From assembly GCF_024171885.1 (NCBI RefSeq), contig NZ_JAMTCP010000053.1, positions 1-42,278 of the forward strand: a stretch of DNA of 42,278 bases, given 5' to 3'. A program made the translations under genes and the position numbers. Source of the DNA: Streptoalloteichus tenebrarius. GTDB lineage: Bacteria > Actinomycetota > Actinomycetes > Mycobacteriales > Pseudonocardiaceae. The notes under the pieces are model-generated. The model was not told the origin of the DNA and searched no databases. It saw only the letters and a program-made list of their open reading frames with translations. Of the stretch, positions 7,219 through 15,047 are shown in pieces. Each line of letters starts with the position of its first letter. The stretch's first letter is position 1.

Positions 7219-7398
7219 TCAGCGGTCGTGGTGCGGAGGGCGGTTCTCGCGGTACCAGGTGTCGGTGTCGCGGCGCGGGTTCTCCGGGTCGCGTTCGTCG
7301 CGGGTGGTCTCCGGGAGCACGTCGCCGAAGACCTCGCGCAGCCGGTCCCAGTCGGCCGGGCGCCGCTGCCTGTCGTGGCCCGAGGTCTTGCCTGTCAC
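7219..7398 (-). CDS. Small conserved-looking hypothetical protein
   Basis: About 59 residues, highly charged and soluble, reading TGKTSGHDRQRRPADWDRL at the start and ending in RDTDTWYRENRPPHHDR. I recognise no domain. The frame has protein-like composition (W, Y, F and D spread evenly). It sits alone between the mscL terminator region and a divergent small gene. The GTG used here is one of two; another GTG 18 bases upstream adds six residues. Neither has a clear ribosome binding site, so the start is uncertain. Confidence 0.5.
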   Translation of the reverse strand: MTGKTSGHDRQRRPADWDRLREVFGDVLPETTRDERDPENPRRDTDTWYRENRPPHHDR

Positions 7399-7502
7399 TC
7401 CCCCATGGTCCCCCACGTCGACGCCGCGTCCACACCACGGCGGCGCCGCGTGCCAGCATGGAGGCGGCCGAGGTCGCGGTCGGACGAGGGAGGCGACGCG
7501 CG

Positions 7503-7775
7503 ATGAGCCTGAAGGACAGTGCCCGGCGGCTCGCGGAGAAGGCGCGGGAGAAAGCCGGGCCGATCGCCGAGAAGGCGCGGGAGAAGGCCGGGCCGATCGC
7601 CGAGAAGGCGGGGCCGTGGGCGGAGCGGGCCGGTGGCATGGCCGCCAGGGGCGTGGACATGGCCGCCACCCGGATCGACCGGGTCACCCACGGCCGGTAC
7701 CACGACCGGATCGAGACCGTGAGCCACCGCGTCGAGGGCCTGTTGCGCCGCGACGGGCGCGAGGGCCAGAAGTGA
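7503..7775 (+). CDS. Small amphipathic-helix protein, antitoxin-like (Rv0909/MT0933 type?)
   Basis: A 90-residue protein of Ala/Glu/Lys/Arg-rich helix. It contains near-perfect repeats of EKAREKAGPIA (about 14-35), repeated at the DNA level too (33-bp unit). It ends with GRYHDRIETVSHRVEGLL. The repeats predict one long amphipathic helix that could lie on a membrane or form a coiled coil. The tail resembles the G-x-Y-x-D-K-I pattern of small MT0933-type antitoxins, but no toxin gene is adjacent, so the function is not assigned. The ATG start is the first in frame before the repeat. A strong hairpin follows the stop. Confidence 0.65.
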   Translation: MSLKDSARRLAEKAREKAGPIAEKAREKAGPIAEKAGPWAERAGGMAARGVDMAATRIDRVTHGRYHDRIETVSHRVEGLLRRDGREGQK

Positions 7776-7793
7776 CAGAACTGGGCTGACCAG

Positions 7794-7835
7794 GCGCGGC
7801 CCCCGTTCCCGCGTGATCGGGAGCGGGGGCCGCGC
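7794..7835. terminator. Bidirectional intrinsic terminator
   Basis: An 18-bp stem with one G-U pair (arms 7794-7811 and 7818-7835) around a 6-nt loop sits between the converging helix-repeat gene and the M48 protease gene. It ends 4 bp before the protease stop, so it can serve both. Confidence 0.85.
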
Positions 7836-7839
7836 TCGG

Positions 7840-9330
7840 TCAGTCGTCGGCCGGCCGGGGCGAGTACTGGAGGGAGACCCCCATCGCGACGAGCCGGTCG
7901 CGGAGCGCGGGCACGGCGGCGGGGTGGGTGGCCGCGTCCCTGACGACCTCCTCGGGGTCCAGCTCGGCTCCGTCGGCCAGGCGCACGCGCCACGGGCCGC
8001 CCCAGTCCAGCTCGTGGTGCGCCCGGCCCGCGTCGATCAGCGCGGAGACCACCATGGCCGCGAGCAGGTCGGTGAGCACGGCGGGCACGGCCTCGGCGAA
8101 CTCCTCGGGCGTCAGGTCCGGCTTGACCACCCATCCGACCAGGCGGTGCCCGTCGCCGCGCCGCACCGCGTCCAGCACCGCGCCGAGCGTCCCCGCCGGC
8201 GCGGCGCCGCTCTCCGTGCCCGCGCGGGCCAGCAGGCGCGCCTGGTGCGCGGCCTGCTCGGCCCCGGCGAGTCGGACGATCTCGTCCCAGCTCGCGCGGG
8301 GGCCGAGCCCGTCGATGAGGATCTGCTCCTCGAAGGCGGGGATGGCCCGCTCGGGGTCGACGAGCAGGCTCCACGCCGGTCGCTGGTCGAGGGGCAGGCC
8401 GGGGTCGGGCAGCCGGTCCACGGCGGCGATGCGCTTGCGGATCGGGGGGTGGCTGTCGAAGGCCGACGAGGGTTCGGCGTCGAGCAGCGCGGTCTCGATC
8501 TCCGCGAGCGCCTTCTGACGGTGCGGGTCGGCGAGGAACGACCGGAAGCCGGCCAGCAGGTCCGGGGTGCGGCCCGCGGCGGGCGCCAGGCTGAGGTAGG
8601 CGTCGCCGTAGAAGGACCAGGCCGGGGCCAGGGCTCCGATGCGGCGCAGCGCGTTGCGGGTGGCCTCGCGTCCTGCCGCGGCGACCGACGCCGCGTCGGC
8701 GTGCAGCTCCTGCTGCCGGTTCGCGGACCGCGCGACGAGCAGGTAGAGCTTCGAGTAGCCCTTGAGGATCCACCGGGCGACGCCGTCGACCTCCTCCACG
8801 GTGCGGCTGACGGTGGCCGTGGCGCGGTAGGTGAGGGCGGACAGCTTGGTGTGGCCGTGGCTGTAGTGCCCGAGTTCGTGGGCGAGCACGGCGCGCAGCT
8901 CGCTCACGGTGAGGCCCGCGAGCAGCGGGAGGCCGATCATCAGGTAGCGGCGGCCCTCGCGGAGGCCGAGCAGCGGCGCCTCCTCGAAGACGGCGGCGTT
9001 GACCTCCGGGACGAGACGGATCTCGTCCGGTCCCCGGGTGCGGGCGGTGGCGGCGAGCTCGTCGACGACCGCCCAGAGGTGGGGCTGCGCGGCGCGGTCG
9101 ACGACGGCGCCGTAGGGCTGCGGTTTGACGCGCAGCACGGAGCGGACGGCCGCGCCGACCGCGAGGGCGACCGCTCCGGCGAGGAGGCCGAGCTTGATCC
9201 CGCCGACTCCGTGCCCCGTGGTGAGGGCGTAGACGGCGACGCCGGCCACGCCCACGGTGAGGGCGAGGACGAGGACGAAGAAGCCGACGAGCAGGACGAG
9301 TGCCAGCACGGCGCGCAGCGGGACGCGCAT
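7840..9330 (-). CDS. M48-family membrane metalloprotease
   Basis: A 496-residue zinc protease of the HtpX/Ste24 superfamily. Two membrane segments near the N-terminus (about 7-35 and 43-64) are followed by the catalytic helix HELGH (151-155) and the third-ligand motif ELHAD (208-212). These three elements in order define M48 peptidases. A C-terminal region of about 200 residues has no motif I can name. Enzymes of this kind degrade damaged membrane proteins, and envelope-stress work would fit the nearby pepD-mprAB, though no shared operator is seen. The start is the ATG with GGAGG just upstream. A longer frame has no site and would add an Arg-rich stretch before the membrane segment. Confidence 0.9.
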   Translation of the reverse strand: MRVPLRAVLALVLLVGFFVLVLALTVGVAGVAVYALTTGHGVGGIKLGLLAGAVALAVGAAVRSVLRVKPQPYGAVVDRAAQPHLWAVVDELAATARTRGPDEIRLVPEVNAAVFEEAPLLGLREGRRYLMIGLPLLAGLTVSELRAVLAHELGHYSHGHTKLSALTYRATATVSRTVEEVDGVARWILKGYSKLYLLVARSANRQQELHADAASVAAAGREATRNALRRIGALAPAWSFYGDAYLSLAPAAGRTPDLLAGFRSFLADPHRQKALAEIETALLDAEPSSAFDSHPPIRKRIAAVDRLPDPGLPLDQRPAWSLLVDPERAIPAFEEQILIDGLGPRASWDEIVRLAGAEQAAHQARLLARAGTESGAAPAGTLGAVLDAVRRGDGHRLVGWVVKPDLTPEEFAEAVPAVLTDLLAAMVVSALIDAGRAHHELDWGGPWRVRLADGAELDPEEVVRDAATHPAAVPALRDRLVAMGVSLQYSPRPADD

Positions 9331-9556
9331 CGAGCCTCCATGACGAGCGGGGACGCGGGGGAAACACGCCCCCGACTGTCGAGCCCGCGCAGTCTGGCCT
9401 TTCACTCGATCAGACGGCAACTACGAATGCGCGAAATTTCGCTTATGGAACAGAACGGACACCGGCCGCGAAGGCGGGTGGCTTTCCCGCCGCTCCGCGT
9501 GTTCGGCGTCCGTTCCCTTCCGGGATCCCGGCCGGGGCTTCCGGCGCGGGAGCGCC
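9331..9556 (-). promoter_or_regulatory. M48 upstream region with 12-bp palindrome
   Basis: This gap between the protease start and the moaB2 stop is locally AT-richer. It contains the perfect palindrome GCGAAATTTCGC (9431-9442), about 100 bp upstream of the protease start. It is a possible operator; no known consensus is recognised. Confidence 0.4.
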
Positions 9557-10054
9557 TCAGGCGGTTTCGAGCCCGGAGAGCTGCTCGATGACGTGTTGGA
9601 CCAACGGGGTCAGGGTGGCCATACCGTCGCGGACCGCGGCCCGGGACGAGGCGAGGTTGACCACGAGGGTGCTGCCGGACACGCCGACCAGGCCGCGCGA
9701 GATGCCGGCGTCGACCGCGCCCGCGGCCAGGCCGGAGGCGCGCAGGGCCTCGGCGATGCCCGGGATGGGCCGGTCGAGGACGCCGGCGGTGGCGTCCGGG
9801 GTCACGTCGCGGGGCGAGACGCCGGTGCCGCCCACGGTCACCACCAGGTCCACGCCGCCGATGACGGCGGTGTTGAGGGCGTTGCGGATGTCCACGGTCT
9901 CCCCGGCCACGGCCACGGTCCCGTCGACGATGAATCCGGCCTCCTCCAGCAGCTCGGTCACCAGCGGACCGGTGCTGTCGTCGTGCTCGCCCTGCGCGAT
10001 CCGGTCGTCCACGATCACGACGAGAGCCCGGCCGAGTCGCTGCGTGCGTTCCAT
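9557..10054 (-). CDS. moaB2: MoaB/Mog-family molybdopterin-binding protein
   Basis: A 165-residue single-domain member of the MoaB/MogA family, which binds molybdopterin and in its enzymatic forms adenylylates it before metal insertion. Visible motifs are VVIVDDRIAQGEHDDSTGP (about 12-30) and the signature TVGGTGVSPRDVTPDAT (about 90-106), with Asp at the catalytic place. Synteny with mscL and pepD matches Rv0984 (moaB2). No other molybdenum-cofactor genes are in the window apart from the MoeA-like glp. The ATG start has no clear ribosome binding site; a GTG nine bases upstream is possible. Confidence 0.9.
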   Translation of the reverse strand: MERTQRLGRALVVIVDDRIAQGEHDDSTGPLVTELLEEAGFIVDGTVAVAGETVDIRNALNTAVIGGVDLVVTVGGTGVSPRDVTPDATAGVLDRPIPGIAEALRASGLAAGAVDAGISRGLVGVSGSTLVVNLASSRAAVRDGMATLTPLVQHVIEQLSGLETA

Positions 10055-10242
10055 GCCGGTCACGTTAGCCGGTGTCGCGGACTCCGTCGTGGTCCGTCGC
10101 GGCCGGGACCCGGAACCACGACGAACGGAGGGGGAACGCGAGAACGACTTTCTTTCTCCGCCAACGACATCGGCGGGTGGGCGAGGCCGGACGGAAATTG
10201 TTCGAGACGTCGATTCGTGTGCGGGACCACAGGCGCGGCCGT

Positions 10243-10298
10243 CACGGGTGGCGGGACACGGGTGGCGGGACACGGGTAGCGGGACACGGGTAGCGGGA
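10243..10298. repeat. 14-bp tandem repeat, four copies
   Basis: Four head-to-tail copies of CACGGGTRGCGGGA (R is G in the first two and A in the last two). The array ends exactly where the TetR-gene stop codon begins at 10,299, so it occupies the first 56 bases of that gene's 3' untranslated region. Confidence 0.95.
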
Positions 10299-10961
10299 TC
10301 AGTCCGACGCCGGTGTGCCGATGATCGGTGTCAGGTAGCGGCGAAGCACGTCCTTCAGTTCGGTGACGAGCGCGTCCCGCTCCGCGCCGTCGGCGGCCTG
10401 GACGAGCGGGAGGAGCCCCCGGAAGAGTTCGACGCTCACCTGGGTGCAGCGTCGGCGCCGCTCGGCGGACAGCTCCGGCGCGCGTGCCGCGAACACGCTC
10501 TCCACCCGCTCGCGCACGGCCTGGAGCAGGGGTTGGGTGGGCGCGAGCAGCCGTTCGGGCATGTCGGTGCGCGCGAACAGCGGTTTCATGCCGGGGTGGG
10601 CGAGGTGGAGCCGCAGGATCGGGTCGACCATGCGGTCGATCAGCTCGGCCATGGGGAGTCGGACGAGGTCGGGCGGGAACGCCTCCACGTAGGCGGCGCG
10701 GAGGGCGGTCAGGTAGCGGGCGACCAGCGCCTCGGCGATGGCGTCCTTGTTGGCGAAGAACTGGTAGACCGTGCCCGGGGAGATCCCGGCCCTGGCGGCG
10801 ATGGCGTTCGTCGTGGTGCTCTCGTAGCCGGACTCCGCCAGCACCTCGGCGGCCGCGTCCAGGATCTGGGACATGCGGCGCTGTCCGCGCGCCTGCCGTC
10901 GGCGTGGCCGGGGGTTTCCGTCGCCGGTGTCCCTGTCGAGGTCTGTCGGAGCGTCCGCCAT
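10299..10961 (-). CDS. TetR-family transcriptional regulator
   Basis: A 220-residue regulator. A basic, Arg-rich leader (about 18-29) precedes a TetR DNA-binding domain: ILDAAAEVLAESGYESTTTN followed by IAARAGISPGTVYQFFANKD (about 54-73), the helix-turn-helix with the typical Y-x-F-F end. The C-terminal ligand-binding part resembles the TetR_C subclass with an LFARTDMPERL segment. The ligand and targets are unknown. It has no divergent partner: its upstream neighbour is a 330-bp gap and then a rightward gene, so it may control itself or distant genes. The ATG start is preceded by a GAGGA-like stretch. Confidence 0.93.
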   Translation of the reverse strand: MADAPTDLDRDTGDGNPRPRRRQARGQRRMSQILDAAAEVLAESGYESTTTNAIAARAGISPGTVYQFFANKDAIAEALVARYLTALRAAYVEAFPPDLVRLPMAELIDRMVDPILRLHLAHPGMKPLFARTDMPERLLAPTQPLLQAVRERVESVFAARAPELSAERRRRCTQVSVELFRGLLPLVQAADGAERDALVTELKDVLRRYLTPIIGTPASD

Positions 10962-11291
10962 GTCCTCAGCATGCCCAGTCGAAACCGCGCAGGCACAGCG
11001 GGCGCGTGCCCGGGCGGCGCGAGGGCGTTTCGGATCTCTCCTCCGGGAGGGTCGCGGCCAACGTCACCACGGCGAGCCTCCCTGACCGGCAGAAGAGCGC
11101 GAGCGGGCGAAGAAGTCCCCACGAGGGAGTCCGCATGAGATGACCACTGTGGACGGTGGGAGGGGTCGGCGCTCAGCCTGTCTCCAAGCGTGCGGAGACG
11201 AACCGCCCCGCACCGGGCTCGATGGCCGTGCACTGGGCGACACGGTTCGGATAGATCACCGTTTGTCGGGCCGGGTTCCTACGGTCGCGGC
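10962..11291. other. Intergenic region between TetR gene and DUF6493-like unit
   Basis: A divergent promoter region of about 330 bp. A small hairpin GTCTCC-8 nt-GGAGAC lies at 11,180-11,199. No confident promoter boxes or TetR palindrome are visible. Confidence 0.4.
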
Positions 11292-11519
11292 GTGAGCGCA
11301 TCGACGCAGACCCACGTCCGCGCCGTCCGGCCAGCCGATCTGGCGCGTCTCGACAGCCCCGGTCTCGCCCACGTCCTGCCCCGTGGGCACACTCGCGTCG
11401 TGCGGCTGTCCACACGTTCGCGCACCTGTCACCCCTGGTGGGCACGGCGTCCCGGGGACCGGGAACCCCGCGAGCACGTCCTCGTCTCCGGTCTCTCGGG
11501 GGAGGTGGCGGGCGCGTGA
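11292..11519 (+). CDS. Possible small upstream ORF
   Basis: A 75-residue frame from a GTG, reading SASTQTHVRAVRPADLARL at the start. I recognise no family. In its favour, its TGA overlaps the GTG of the next gene as GTGA, the coupling seen at several true gene pairs in this window. Against it, composition is Arg/Pro-rich, there is no clear ribosome binding site, and no motif is visible. Confidence 0.3.
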   Translation: MSASTQTHVRAVRPADLARLDSPGLAHVLPRGHTRVVRLSTRSRTCHPWWARRPGDREPREHVLVSGLSGEVAGA

Positions 11520-12745
11520 GCGCGGTTGTCGACGACCTCCGCGACCTGGTCGAACGGGGTGACGCCACCGGCGTGGCCCGGCTCGTCGGCTCGCTGGGTC
11601 CGAGTGAGCGGCGGGTCGCCGCGCGGTGGCTGCCGACCTTCCTGCGCGACCTGCGCCAGCGCTCGTCGCGGGGCCGGCTGGAGAGTCACCACCAGATGCC
11701 GTTGTGGTTGGCGGGCGCGGGCTGTCTCGGTGGTGCCGCCGCGACCGCCCGGTGGTTGGCGCATCGGGACCTCGTGCGCCACTGGGTGCCGGAGGGGCGC
11801 CATGTCGCCGAGTTGTCCCAGATTCTGGAACGACGCTCACGGGCTTGGCTGGTGGATGTCGCGACGCGGTACGCCGCCGGCTTCCGTCTTCGCCGCCACA
11901 CCTGGGCGGTGGCCTCCGCGCTGCTCCGCCTCGGCGGCGTCGAACCACCCGGGCACGATCTCCTCGTGGTGGCGTGGTGCGCGGAGTTGGAGCGGGCGGG
12001 GCGGGACGAGCTCAGGACCGACGCGTTCCTGTCCGTGATGGCGCCCCGCGTCTTCCGGTCGGAGGGCGTGGGCGCGGCGTTGGCCGGGGACGCCGCGGGG
12101 CACGCGCGCCGGTTCGCCCGTCTCGTGGACGAGGGGCTGCTGCCCCGCCGGTCGGCGCTCACCGGCTGCCTGGGCCGCTTCCTGCGGGGCGGGGAGGCAC
12201 GGGCGATGCGCTTCTTCACCCTGCTGTACCGGGAGCTCGCGCCGACGGTCGACGAGGCCGCCGACCACGTGGTGTCGTTCCTCCGGCTGCTGCCGTCGGC
12301 GTCGGAGCCGGTGGCGGAGCTGGCGGCCCAGGAGCTGCGACGCGCGTGCGACGCGGGCTGGTTGAGCGGGCCGGAGCTGCGCGAGACCTTCGAGGCTCTG
12401 CTGTTCCGGCAAGAGAGGAAGATCGTCCACAATGCACTGTCCTGGTTGGACAGAGCAGCCGGTCGCCCTGACGGCGACGAGGTGTTGGCCGCGTTGCCGG
12501 TGGCGTTCGGTCGACGGGACCACGAGGTCGCGAGGCACGGGGTGCGGATCGCGGCCCGGCACGCGCGGCGAGCGGGTGAGCACGTGCGTGTGCAGCTCGC
12601 GACGGCGGCGATGGCGCTTCCGAGGGAGCTTCGCGAGACTCTCGCCCGATCGGGTCTGCCGACAGTCCGGGTGGGAAAGCCTTCCCTCGGTGGGGAGGAG
12701 TGTGTCGAGGCTGGCGACCGGGGCGCGGTGAGAGCGACGAACTGA
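11516..12745 (+). CDS. DUF6493-like helical-repeat protein
   Basis: A 409-residue, Ala/Arg/Leu-rich, mostly helical protein without membrane segments or signal. The start (VVDDLRDLVERGDATGVARL) and the late segment with LLFRQERKIVHNALSWLDR then HEVARHGVRIAARHARR resemble the HEAT-like repeats of the actinobacterial DUF6493 family. Members I recall are about twice this length, so this one would hold only the N-terminal repeat part. The GTG start has GGAGG about ten bases upstream and overlaps the stop of a possible small ORF. A molecular role is not known. The SWIM-zinc-finger neighbour common to this family elsewhere is absent. Confidence 0.7.
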   Translation: MSAVVDDLRDLVERGDATGVARLVGSLGPSERRVAARWLPTFLRDLRQRSSRGRLESHHQMPLWLAGAGCLGGAAATARWLAHRDLVRHWVPEGRHVAELSQILERRSRAWLVDVATRYAAGFRLRRHTWAVASALLRLGGVEPPGHDLLVVAWCAELERAGRDELRTDAFLSVMAPRVFRSEGVGAALAGDAAGHARRFARLVDEGLLPRRSALTGCLGRFLRGGEARAMRFFTLLYRELAPTVDEAADHVVSFLRLLPSASEPVAELAAQELRRACDAGWLSGPELRETFEALLFRQERKIVHNALSWLDRAAGRPDGDEVLAALPVAFGRRDHEVARHGVRIAARHARRAGEHVRVQLATAAMALPRELRETLARSGLPTVRVGKPSLGGEECVEAGDRGAVRATN

Positions 12746-13303
12746 CCGCCTCGGTCACACGACGGGCCGGGCATTCCAGTGATCCGTTTGCCACGGGACG
12801 CGGTGGAGCACCACGCGGGGCACGGCGGTCGACGGAGAGACGAGCTTTTCGCGAGGGGCGCGGGAACCCGGAGCAGCGCTGGGGCCGGGTCTCGGCTCCG
12901 CTGAGCCTCCGCGCGAGGGATGTTGGGACACTCTTTCGTGGCCTGTCAGAAAAAGGCCGGACGAGCAAGTCGTTTTGTCCTGAAACGCCGGAGTTATCCA
13001 CAGGTCCCCGAGTTGTCCACAGGGCGTGGTGTGTCGGTTTCCCGGCGGGGTGAAGGCGGATAGGCTGGTGCAGGGGTCGCCCCCCAGGGCGGGTGGGGGC
13101 TGTCCGTGGTGAGGGAGAGACCGCGGAGCGGTTGGGGCGCAAGGGTTTTCCTCGGACAGAGGAGAGGGCGGGCCGTCGCGCCGCGCGGCCGCCGAGTGCG
13201 CAGCTCCAGAGGGCGGCGGCGTCGGGAAACCTTGAGGACGAGGCGTTGGCGTCGCCGCGGCGCCCACCCCGAAAGGGCACCACGGCGACGCCAACAGGTG
13301 CGA
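12746..13303. other. Intergenic region, no gene seen
   Basis: This is part of a 750-bp gap between converging genes. Apart from the paired DnaA boxes at 12,994-13,021, nothing gene-like is seen. The open frames here are Arg-rich by-products of high GC. Confidence 0.5.
12994..13021 (+). promoter_or_regulatory. Paired DnaA boxes, copy 2
   Basis: TTATCCACA (12,994-13,002) and TTGTCCACA (13,013-13,021) lie in direct orientation, 19 bp apart, with spacer GGTCCCCGAG. Both the 19-bp period and the spacer pattern GGYSCCYSAG match the copies at 5,743 and 41,661. Confidence 0.78.
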
Positions 13304-13346
13304 AACCACGCCGGACGGACGAGGGGAGGTCCCGCCCGGCGTGGTT
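13304..13346 (-). terminator. Inverted repeat, probable pepD terminator
   Basis: Perfect 11-bp arms (13,304-13,314 and 13,336-13,346) surround a 21-nt loop, about 150 bp downstream of the leftward pepD stop and beyond a tandem repeat. The long loop makes it a weaker terminator candidate. Confidence 0.45.
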
Positions 13347-13390
13347 CCGGCTCACCCGGCCCGTGGAGGGCGCCTCGGGCCGGGACGTCT

Positions 13391-13499
13391 GGTCACTGGT
13401 TGGCGGTGCTCACTGGTCAGCGGTGGTCACTGGTTGGCGGTGCTCACTGGTCAGCGGTGCTCACTGGTCGGCGGTGGTCACTGGTCGGCGGTGGTCACT
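13391..13499. repeat. 17-bp tandem repeat, six copies plus a partial
   Basis: Units of the form GSTCACTGGTYRGCGGT run head to tail from 13,391 to 13,492. The seventh, partial copy (GGTCACT) contains the pepD stop codon (TGA on the minus strand, 13,495-13,497). The stop triplet is therefore repeated every 17 bases downstream, giving TGA in all three frames. Confidence 0.95.
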
Positions 13500-15027
13500 C
13501 GGCGGGCTGGGAGCCGAGGGTCACCTCGACCGTGCGGTCGCCGCCGTCGCCCCGCGTGGTCACCTTGACCTTGGCGCCCGGCGCGTAGGAGCGCACCGCC
13601 GCCACCAGTTCCTCGCTGCTGGAGATCCGCCGCTCGTCGATCTTGGTGATGACCTCGCCGGCCTTGAGGCCCGCCTGGTCGGCGGCGCCGCCCGGCACGA
13701 GGTCGCTGATCTCCGCCCCTCCGGTGCGGGCCGGCCTGCTGGCCACGCCGAGCACCGGCTGGGTCGCCTTCCCGTGGTCGGTCAGCTCCTTGGCCACCCG
13801 CTTGGCCTGGTCGATCGGGATGGCGAAGCCGAGGCCGACCGAGCCGGCCTGCCCGCCGGGGGTGCCCTTCGGACTGTAGATCGCCGAGTTGATGCCGATC
13901 ACCCTGCCCTGCCGGTCCACCAGGGGGCCACCGGAGTTGCCCGGGTTGATCGCCGCGTCGGTCTGGATCGCGTTGAGCACCAGGTTCACGTCGCTCTGCC
14001 CGTCGCCCGGCGACACCGGGCGGTTCATGGCGCTGATGATGCCGCTGGTCACGGTGCCGGCGAGCTGGAACGGGGCGCCGATGGCCACGACCTCCTGGCC
14101 GACCTGGAGGTCGTCGGAGCGGCCCAGCTCGACCTGGCGCAGCCCGGACACGCCCTCGACCTTCACCACGGCCAGGTCGTAGGTGGGCGCCCTGCCCACG
14201 ATCTTCGCCGACGCGGTGCGCCCGTCCTGGAACACCACGCCGATCCGGCCGCCGTTGGCCGCGGCCTCCACCACGTGGTTGTTGGTCAGGACGTAGCCGT
14301 CGCCGCTGATCACGAAGCCCGACCCGGTCCCGGCGGCCGTGCGGCCCTGCACCTGGAGTTCGACCACGCTCGGCAGCAGCTTCTGCGCCACCTGCTCGAC
14401 CGAGCCGGCGGGCGCCGAGTTGGCCGGCTTCGGCGCGGGCGCGGGCACTTCCAGGGCGCTCGGGCCGTTGTAGCGGTCCTTGGCCAGCTCGTAGCCGAGC
14501 CAGCCGCCGCCGAGCCCTCCGCCGCCGGCCAGGAGGACCGCCAGCAGCGCCGCGCCGACGACCTTGCCGGTCCGGCCGCGCCGCGCGGGCGGGGCAGGGG
14601 GGAACAACGCGGTGCCGTGCTGGGGCGCGGCGTGGCCGGGGTGGGTGTGGGGGCCGGCTCCTGGCACGGCGCCCTGCCCGCCCGGGTAGCCGCCCTGCGG
14701 TCCGATGGGCTGCCACGGGTACTGACCGCTGGCGGCCTGGTCCCCGATGTGGCCGGACTGGCCGGCCTGCTGCGGCGCGGCCAGCCCGACCGGGTGGGGT
14801 TGCTCGGTCCCGGTGGCGGGAGTCGTGGGTGACCCAGCGGGAGCCTGCTCCCGCGCCCACACCGACGGCGGCTGCTCGGCGGCCGGCGGGGGCGGGGCGG
14901 GCGTGTGCTCGGGCGAACCGGCCGGCTGCTGGCCGGCCTCGGCCGACGGCGGCTGGGGGGCGCCGTCGGCGGGCTGCGCGGACCGCTCCGGCTGCCCGCC
15001 GGACGCACCCGGGTTCTGCTCGGTCAT
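13495..15027 (-). CDS. pepD: HtrA-type serine protease PepD
   Basis: A membrane-anchored HtrA protease and chaperone for misfolded envelope proteins, 510 residues. A long Pro/Gln/Gly-rich cytoplasmic part (about 1-150) precedes one membrane segment (about 154-178). The trypsin-like domain has the full triad: His251 in NNHVV, Asp284 in YDLAVVKV, Ser365 in NPGNSGGP. One PDZ domain (about 425-505) closes the protein. Domain order matches Rv0983 of M. tuberculosis, a known MprA target. The ATG start lies 20 bases after a direct-repeat MprA-type box identical in layout to that before mprA. The galT-DeoR pair separates it from mprB, unlike in mycobacteria. Confidence 0.95.
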   Translation of the reverse strand: MTEQNPGASGGQPERSAQPADGAPQPPSAEAGQQPAGSPEHTPAPPPPAAEQPPSVWAREQAPAGSPTTPATGTEQPHPVGLAAPQQAGQSGHIGDQAASGQYPWQPIGPQGGYPGGQGAVPGAGPHTHPGHAAPQHGTALFPPAPPARRGRTGKVVGAALLAVLLAGGGGLGGGWLGYELAKDRYNGPSALEVPAPAPKPANSAPAGSVEQVAQKLLPSVVELQVQGRTAAGTGSGFVISGDGYVLTNNHVVEAAANGGRIGVVFQDGRTASAKIVGRAPTYDLAVVKVEGVSGLRQVELGRSDDLQVGQEVVAIGAPFQLAGTVTSGIISAMNRPVSPGDGQSDVNLVLNAIQTDAAINPGNSGGPLVDRQGRVIGINSAIYSPKGTPGGQAGSVGLGFAIPIDQAKRVAKELTDHGKATQPVLGVASRPARTGGAEISDLVPGGAADQAGLKAGEVITKIDERRISSSEELVAAVRSYAPGAKVKVTTRGDGGDRTVEVTLGSQPAE

Positions 15028-15047
15028 GTCTCTACTGTGCGCCGTGG

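Noticed and set aside
7106-9367. 753-residue minus-strand frame over the M48 gene
   Set aside because: It overlaps the M48 gene in another frame, is Arg/Pro-rich and crosses the terminator and other genes.
12994-13021. Replication origin
   Set aside because: Only two DnaA boxes, and no dnaA, dnaN or AT-rich unwinding region; three such pairs exist in the window.
13391-13499. Possible CRISPR array
   Set aside because: Units are 17 bp and contiguous, with no unique spacers and no cas genes; it is a simple tandem repeat.
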